A stretch of 8,223 bases of DNA from Flavobacteriales bacterium. Its GTDB lineage: Bacteria > Bacteroidota > Bacteroidia > Flavobacteriales_D > Crocinitomicaceae. The notes beneath the pieces are model-generated. The model was not told the origin of the DNA, searched no databases, and saw nothing but the letters and a program-made list of their open reading frames with translations. The position numbers and the translations under genes are program-made. Positions 3,776 through 8,223 of this stretch are shown piece after piece. Location of the stretch: assembly GCA_947461185.1 (NCBI GenBank), contig CANHJY010000073.1, positions 1 to 8,223 of the forward strand. Direction: 5' to 3'. Position 1 is the first letter of the stretch, and each line of letters opens with the position of its first letter.

Positions 3776-5962
3776 ATGGCTACAAAAAGACTTCAAGCGT
3801 ATCAGGATGTTTTGAATCGCGTTCCTAAAAATGTGGATCTCAATGAAAAGATCTCCGAATTATTTGGTAAAAATGTTTTTCATATTGAAATAATGAGGGA
3901 ATACTTGCCCTCAGATGCATTTAAATCGATGGTAGAATCCATTCAGAATGGTACCCGTTTAGATAGAAAAATGGCAGATCAGGTAGCCTCTGCAATGAAA
4001 GATTGGGCAATAACTAAAGGTGCTACACATTATACACATTGGTTTCAACCCCTTACCGGAGCAACTGCAGAAAAACATGATGCATTTTTCAAACCTATTG
4101 GACCAGGAAAAGCAATAGAACGATTTGACGGAGACTTACTCGTTCAGCAAGAACCTGATGCATCTTCCTTTCCAAATGGGGGGATTAGAAACACATTTGA
4201 AGCTAGAGGTTATACGGCATGGGATCCATCCTCTCCCGCATTTGTGATTGGTAAGACACTTTGTATTCCAACAATATTTATTTCATACACTGGGGAGTCC
4301 TTGGATTACAAAATGCCACTTTTGAAGGCGCTAAATGTAATCGATCAAGCAGCCACAGAGATATGTCAATATTTTGATAAAAATGTCACTAAAGTCAATG
4401 CAACCTTAGGGTGGGAGCAAGAATATTTCCTAATAGATCAAGCATTATTTAACGCAAGGCCAGATTTAATGATGACCGGTCGTGCACTTTTCGGTCATGC
4501 AGCCGCAAAAGGTCAGCAATTAGAAGATCATTATTTTGGTTCTATCCCTGATCGAATTACAGCATTCATGAGGGAATTTGAGAAAGAGGCCATCCTTCTT
4601 GGAATACCTGTTACTACACGACATAATGAAGTTGCGCCTAACCAATTTGAATGTGCACCAATTTTTGAAGAGTGTAATTTGGCCAATGACCATAATTTAT
4701 TATTGATGGATTTGATGGAAAAAATTGCAAGAAAGCATGATTTCAGATTGCTCCTTCATGAAAAACCGTTCGCTGGTGTAAATGGTTCAGGGAAACATAA
4801 CAATTGGTCTTTAGGAACAAATACAGGAGTTAATCTTTTAGCACCTGGTAAAAATCCAAAATCAAATCTTCAGTTTCTAACATTTTTTGTAAATACAATT
4901 AAAGCGATTCATGATCACGCTGATATTTTAAGAGCTTGTATCGCATCAGCAGGGAACGATCACCGACTAGGAGCTAACGAAGCTCCACCTGCTATTATAT
5001 CTGTTTTTATTGGGACGCAGTTGTCTAATCTGTTAGATGATTTGGAAAAGAATATCAAAGCAGGTAAAATGACTCCTGAGGATAAAACGGAATTAAAACT
5101 GAATATTGGAAAGATTCCTCAAATTATGTTGGATAATACAGATCGTAATAGAACTTCACCTTTTGCGTTCACTGGAAACAAATTTGAATTTAGAGCCGTG
5201 GGATCTAGTGCAAACTGCGCATCTGCCATGATTGTAATTAATACTATAGTTTCAAAACAATTGAAGGTGTTTAAAAAATCAGTTGACGCTAGAATCGAAA
5301 AAGGTGAATCAAAAGATGAAGCCATTCTTAAGGAACTTCAAAAGTTAATTAAAGAATCTAAAAAAATTAGATTTGAAGGCAATGGCTACGGAGATGAGTG
5401 GGTCAAAGAAGCAGAAAAAAGAGGTTTGAATAATTTAAAAGATACACCTCGAGCATTAAAAGTATGGGGTGAAAAGAACGTAAAACAATTGTTTGATGAA
5501 TTAAATATTCTTACACCACGTGAACTCGATGCTAGACAAGAAATTGAATTTGATAGCTATATTCTTAAGGTGCAAATTGAAGCAAGAATTATGGGGGATG
5601 TTGTGCAGTCTATGATTATTCCTGCAGTAATTGAATATCAAAATAAATTAATAAAAAATGTTGAAGGTTTGTTTCACGTTTTAGGCGATAAGGCTGGAAA
5701 AGAGGCAGCTAAGGGGCAAATTGAATTAATTCAACGTATCGCCATTCATTTAAATAGTATGAAAGCAGCAGCCGATAAAATGCTAATGGAGAGAAAAGCT
5801 GCAAATAAAATTGAAAATGTAGAGAAGAAAGCATTTGCCTATTGTGATAAGGTTAAGGTATATTTTGATGAAATTCGCTACCATGCTGATAAATTAGAAT
5901 TGCTTGTTGATGACGAGTTGTGGCCTTTACCGAAATTTAGAGAGATGCTATTTACGAGATAA
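3776..5962 (+). CDS. glnN: Glutamine synthetase, type III
   Basis: Makes glutamine from glutamate and ammonium with ATP in the cytosol. The 728 residues match GSIII (about 725-730) and are far longer than GSI (about 470) or GSII. GSIII assembles as two stacked hexamers. The N-terminal GSIII-specific part includes KGATHYTHWFQPLTGATAEK (81-100). Catalytic-core motifs are GWEQEYF (212-218, metal-binding glutamates), RHNEVAPNQFE (282-292), NGSGKHNNWS (336-345, with the catalytic-type His and Asn) and NRTSPFAFTGN plus FEFRAVGSSAN (458-480, nucleotide and glutamate binding). The C-terminal part (about 500-728) is helical and GSIII-specific. The ATG at 3776 gives the family's normal N-terminus (MAT.R.QA). 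It stands alone between its own promoter and terminator; the inverted repeat at 3699-3742 is a candidate control site. All motifs appear intact. Confidence 0.98.
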   Translation: MATKRLQAYQDVLNRVPKNVDLNEKISELFGKNVFHIEIMREYLPSDAFKSMVESIQNGTRLDRKMADQVASAMKDWAITKGATHYTHWFQPLTGATAEKHDAFFKPIGPGKAIERFDGDLLVQQEPDASSFPNGGIRNTFEARGYTAWDPSSPAFVIGKTLCIPTIFISYTGESLDYKMPLLKALNVIDQAATEICQYFDKNVTKVNATLGWEQEYFLIDQALFNARPDLMMTGRALFGHAAAKGQQLEDHYFGSIPDRITAFMREFEKEAILLGIPVTTRHNEVAPNQFECAPIFEECNLANDHNLLLMDLMEKIARKHDFRLLLHEKPFAGVNGSGKHNNWSLGTNTGVNLLAPGKNPKSNLQFLTFFVNTIKAIHDHADILRACIASAGNDHRLGANEAPPAIISVFIGTQLSNLLDDLEKNIKAGKMTPEDKTELKLNIGKIPQIMLDNTDRNRTSPFAFTGNKFEFRAVGSSANCASAMIVINTIVSKQLKVFKKSVDARIEKGESKDEAILKELQKLIKESKKIRFEGNGYGDEWVKEAEKRGLNNLKDTPRALKVWGEKNVKQLFDELNILTPRELDARQEIEFDSYILKVQIEARIMGDVVQSMIIPAVIEYQNKLIKNVEGLFHVLGDKAGKEAAKGQIELIQRIAIHLNSMKAAADKMLMERKAANKIENVEKKAFAYCDKVKVYFDEIRYHADKLELLVDDELWPLPKFREMLFTR

Positions 5963-5982
5963 AGATGAATTAATAAATTGTT

Positions 5983-6005
5983 GAGGGGGATTTCCCCCTT
6001 TTTTT
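5983..6005 (+). terminator. Intrinsic terminator after glutamine synthetase
   Basis: GAGGGGG (5983-5989), loop ATTT, CCCCCTT (5994-6000), then T to 6005. It lies 20 bases after the stop codon and makes the glutamine synthetase gene a single-gene unit. Confidence 0.92.
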
Positions 6006-6052
6006 GTTCATAAAAATTAGGGGAATTAGCGCTCAAAATGTAATACACTTTT

Positions 6053-6060
6053 TATCTTTG
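6053..6060 (+). promoter_or_regulatory. -7 promoter element of the response regulator
   Basis: TATCTTTG is an exact TAnnTTTG match. Transcription would start near 6067, downstream of the TTG at 6004, which fixes the ATG at 6082 as the likely start codon with a leader of about 15 bases. No clear -33 TTG is seen. Confidence 0.55.
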
Positions 6061-6081
6061 TTTAAAACAATTCTAAATAAG

Positions 6082-6759
6082 ATGCATCTTGTTATTGCGG
6101 ATAGTAACGATATAGTAAGATTAGGCTTAAGAACAATTTTGTCTTCCAAAAGTGCATTTAAAATTGTTGGTGAAGCCCGCGATAATGATGAGTTAATTGA
6201 GCAAATTGCTTCTTTTGAAGTGTCAATTGTTTTGATAGACTATGTTTCCCCTGGATTCGATATATCTGTTATTCCAAAAGTATTATCGAATAAAAAGAAA
6301 ATTAAATTCATTGCTATAACTCCTGATCAGTCAGCGCAAACGTTGGTTAATGCACTTAGGTCAGGTGTAATGAGTTATGTGAAAAAAGATTGCGATTTAA
6401 CCGAAATCATTAATGCGGTAGAAGAAACTGGTAGAGGAAATAAATTCTTTTGTGGACAAATCTTAGAAACCATCAGAAAAGCCGCTATTGACGTTAACGA
6501 TATCGATTTTGAGGCATTTTCTTGTGAACCTGTAATTCTATCGGATAGAGAAAATGAAATCATTACGCTTATCGCTGAAGGATTAACCAATATTCAAATA
6601 GCAGAACAGTTGTTTTTGAGTAATCATACGATTAATACGCACCGCAAAAATATTATGAGTAAGTTAGGAGTTAAGAATACTGCAGGAATAGTAATGTATG
6701 CAGTAAAAACCAATTTAGTTTCTCCCAACAAGTTTTTATTTGCTTCTGACGTCAACTAG
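6082..6759 (+). CDS. NarL/LuxR-type response regulator
   Basis: A 225-residue cytosolic DNA-binding regulator expected to be switched by phosphorylation. Receiver domain, residues 1-115: D7 in the acidic pocket, phospho-acceptor D52, T79 and K101 in the usual places. The second acidic pocket residue is Ser (D7-S8), which may weaken metal binding. A linker of about 40 residues leads to a LuxR/GerE helix-turn-helix (about 153-212; LSDREnEI..IAEGLTN..IA..LFLS..TI.THR.NIM.KLGV). The frame is open further upstream to a TTG at 6004, but that lies in the terminator T tract of the previous gene and ahead of the -7 element, and family homology begins at the ATG 6082. No histidine kinase is visible in the window, so its partner is elsewhere. 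Target genes are unknown; the neighbouring secreted protein is a candidate. Confidence 0.93.
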   Translation: MHLVIADSNDIVRLGLRTILSSKSAFKIVGEARDNDELIEQIASFEVSIVLIDYVSPGFDISVIPKVLSNKKKIKFIAITPDQSAQTLVNALRSGVMSYVKKDCDLTEIINAVEETGRGNKFFCGQILETIRKAAIDVNDIDFEAFSCEPVILSDRENEIITLIAEGLTNIQIAEQLFLSNHTINTHRKNIMSKLGVKNTAGIVMYAVKTNLVSPNKFLFASDVN

Positions 6760-6765
6760 ACCTTT

Positions 6766-6794
6766 TTTCGATATTTTTTTGAACTTTATCGAAA
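6766..6794. promoter_or_regulatory. Inverted repeat between response regulator and secreted-protein gene
   Basis: TTTCGATA (6766-6773) and TATCGAAA (6787-6794) are perfect inverted copies with a 13-base A/T-rich spacer. They sit 28 bases before the next ATG. No T tract follows on the + strand, so an operator (perhaps for the upstream regulator) is as likely as a weak terminator. Confidence 0.4.
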
Positions 6795-6821
6795 TCAAAA
6801 TGTAAACCGCGAAAAAAAAAT

Positions 6822-8051
6822 ATGAAATTTCCATTTCTAGTTCTGTTTTTGTTATCGGTTCGAATGTTAAATGCTCAAGTTAATGGAACCGAAATCAATT
6901 CTAATTCTAATTCAAATTCCTCTAATAATAGTCCTTCTATTATTGAATTGAATGAGATTGAAATCCCCGCGATTCAGGAGGATATAGAATTGCAACCACA
7001 GATAATCCAAGAAAACAAAAACAAGGATTTAAAGAAACAAGAAAAAGTGCGCTTGGATAATACCATCGCAAATGATAAAGAAATGACAGGGTCTCAAGGT
7101 CCTAATGCGGATATTATAGACTTGTCAATTAAAATGGATGAGTTGCTTAATGATATTAAATTTAGCAATTCCAGAAAATCTCCCACTTATGAGCAAGCCC
7201 TTAAAATGGAAAATATAGTGAACCAATATGAAAATTTTAATAACCAATCATTTGAATTCAACTATTTCAATTATATCGCCGGGAATTATAATGTTGATAA
7301 GGTAGATTATTTGAAAAAGGCAGAGGCAATTAAGCCCCAAAATACAGATGTTCAAATTCAATTAGCTGCCTACTATTTTATCAAGGATATTCCGGATTCA
7401 TCCGCATTATATCTTCAAAAACTAGTTGATGTCAATCGAATTGATTCCACCGCACTTATTTACGCTCAAGATCTGTTAACGTCTGTTTCTCAAGATGGAT
7501 ATTTATTTACCCATGGTTTTGATGATTCCTATGCCTGTGCTTACCTTCAAAAAGTTGAAAATTATAGAAATGACGTTACACTACTACCTTTTGAATTTTT
7601 TCAAAGTTCCCATTTCGTTAATCGTTTTAAAAACCTAGAAATTTTAAATTATGAAAATCAAATTGTTGATAATGAATATCTTAAAAATATTGTAGTCAAC
7701 AATAAGAATAAAAAAATACACATATCTATCTCATTTCCAAAAGAATATTTTTATTTGTTTCAAGAAAATATTTATACTAAAGGTTTAACTTTTGTTTTAG
7801 ATAATAATGAAAATGAATTAATTGCAGATAATCTTAATTTTTATCAAACGATTTCCAAAGAATTAATAAATAACGCGATTTCCGAAAAAGCGAAACGCTA
7901 TTCCTTAAACTACTTACCAGTACTTTTCTATTTAAAGGATTATTTTGAGTCCAATCAAGATAAATTGGCAATTGAAGAAATTGATAAAATGATTAATCAA
8001 ATAGCTGTTCAGTCCAATAAATACAATCAAATTAAAAAGTTAAAAAGATAG
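6822..8051 (+). CDS. Secreted TPR-like protein of unknown function
   Basis: A 409-residue protein I cannot name. Residues 1-18 are a signal peptide (MKFP, hydrophobic core, cut likely after LNA before Q19), so it is periplasmic or surface-exposed; there is no lipoprotein Cys. Residues 26-37 are an Asn/Ser low-complexity stretch, and residues 40-115 are charged and probably disordered. Residues 145-222 look like degenerate tetratricopeptide helices (YLKKAEAIKPQN.., LQKLVDVNRID). Residues 223-256 (DGYLFTHGFDDSYACAYLQK and following) resemble the '[22 protein letters not shown].DV' segment that I know from C-terminal parts of Bacteroidota DUF2723 membrane proteins and related TPR proteins, though the key GDND reads GFDD. 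The remainder is unassigned. The ECF sigma gene starts 10 bases after its stop, suggesting one operon. The ATG at 6822 gives a clean signal peptide. Confidence 0.85.
   Translation: MKFPFLVLFLLSVRMLNAQVNGTEINSNSNSNSSNNSPSIIELNEIEIPAIQEDIELQPQIIQENKNKDLKKQEKVRLDNTIANDKEMTGSQGPNADIIDLSIKMDELLNDIKFSNSRKSPTYEQALKMENIVNQYENFNNQSFEFNYFNYIAGNYNVDKVDYLKKAEAIKPQNTDVQIQLAAYYFIKDIPDSSALYLQKLVDVNRIDSTALIYAQDLLTSVSQDGYLFTHGFDDSYACAYLQKVENYRNDVTLLPFEFFQSSHFVNRFKNLEILNYENQIVDNEYLKNIVVNNKNKKIHISISFPKEYFYLFQENIYTKGLTFVLDNNENELIADNLNFYQTISKELINNAISEKAKRYSLNYLPVLFYLKDYFESNQDKLAIEEIDKMINQIAVQSNKYNQIKKLKR
6897..6920 (+). repeat. Hexanucleotide tandem repeat in the secreted-protein gene
   Basis: Four copies of AATTC[T/A/C], the first two identical, encode (Asn-Ser)4 just after the signal peptide. 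Gain or loss of a unit keeps the reading frame, so only linker length would change. Confidence 0.7.
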
Positions 8052-8061
8052 TGTTCTTGGG

Positions 8062-8223
8062 ATGAGAATTGTTCAGAAAACATATCAAACTTGGTCAGAT
8101 GAGGAGTTGATGGATGCGCTTTCAAAGGGTAATCATTCAGCTTTCACTGAGTTGTACGAACGTTATGCTAAACCACTTTTCCACTACTTTTTAAGGTTGC
8201 TTTGGAGAAATCAAACTTTAGCA
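8062..8223 (+). CDS. ECF-type RNA polymerase sigma factor, 3' end outside window
   Basis: Only the first 54 residues are present. After a short N-terminus (MRIVQKTYQTW), residues 12-54 match sigma-70 region 2.1 and the start of 2.2: SDEELMDALSKGNHSAF..LYERYAKPLF.YFLR.L. This is the usual opening of Bacteroidota ECF sigma factors, which bind core RNA polymerase and direct it to stress or surface-protein promoters. The ATG at 8062 lies 10 bases after the preceding stop; a GTG at 8051 is out of frame and closes at once. The close spacing suggests co-transcription with the secreted TPR-like protein. Whether an anti-sigma factor follows cannot be seen. Subfamily cannot be judged without regions 2.4 and 4. 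Confidence 0.88.
   Translation, partial: MRIVQKTYQTWSDEELMDALSKGNHSAFTELYERYAKPLFHYFLRLLWRNQTLA

Noticed and set aside
5119..5325. - strand open frame inside glutamine synthetase
   Set aside because: Antisense to conserved GSIII motifs; no independent support.
6004..6081. Upstream TTG start extending the response regulator by 26 residues
   Set aside because: The TTG is in the terminator T tract of the previous gene, precedes the -7 element, and the extension lies ahead of the normal receiver-domain N-terminus.
6375..6590. - strand open frame inside the response regulator
   Set aside because: Antisense shadow of a well-supported gene.
6778..6810. TTTG plus TAAACCGC as the promoter of the secreted-protein gene
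   Set aside because: The -33 part is fair but the -7 part matches only the initial TA of the consensus.

Overview
The window looks like chromosomal DNA of a Bacteroidota bacterium, most likely a flavobacterium-like member. It is AT-rich. It carries a type III glutamine synthetase and a DUF4494 protein, both typical of this phylum. Several genes are preceded by the phylum's -7 promoter element (TAnnTTTG) and lack clear Shine-Dalgarno sequences. No mobile element, CRISPR array, tRNA or rRNA was seen. All protein genes lie on the + strand.

Layout. (1) Bases 1-597 hold the 3' part of an unrecognised protein built from repeats of about 35 residues. (2) Bases 702-3188 are a tightly packed, probably co-translated run: a DUF4494 protein, pyridoxamine 5'-phosphate oxidase (pdxH) and a zinc M16 peptidase, with overlapping gene ends. 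(3) Bases 3189-3775 hold no convincing protein gene but are highly structured: two related units, each starting with the same 18-base motif, containing a long hairpin and ending in a strong intrinsic terminator. A 30-base palindrome precedes the second. After them come an inverted repeat and the promoter of the next gene. (4) Bases 3776-5962 encode glutamine synthetase III, closed by its own terminator. (5) Bases 6082-8223 hold a NarL/LuxR-type response regulator, a secreted TPR-like protein of unknown function, and the start of an ECF sigma factor 10 bases further on.

Most of the protein genes are housekeeping or regulatory. PdxH makes the cofactor PLP, M16 peptidases process proteins, and GSIII assimilates ammonium into glutamine. 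The most interesting part is the 587-base gap before the glutamine synthetase gene. I read it as two tandem paralogous small RNA genes (about 174 and 110 nt). Their main stem is kept despite sequence change, including a matched 3-base-pair insertion and one two-sided base-pair swap. I cannot assign them to a known RNA family. Their position suggests, but does not show, a link to nitrogen control.
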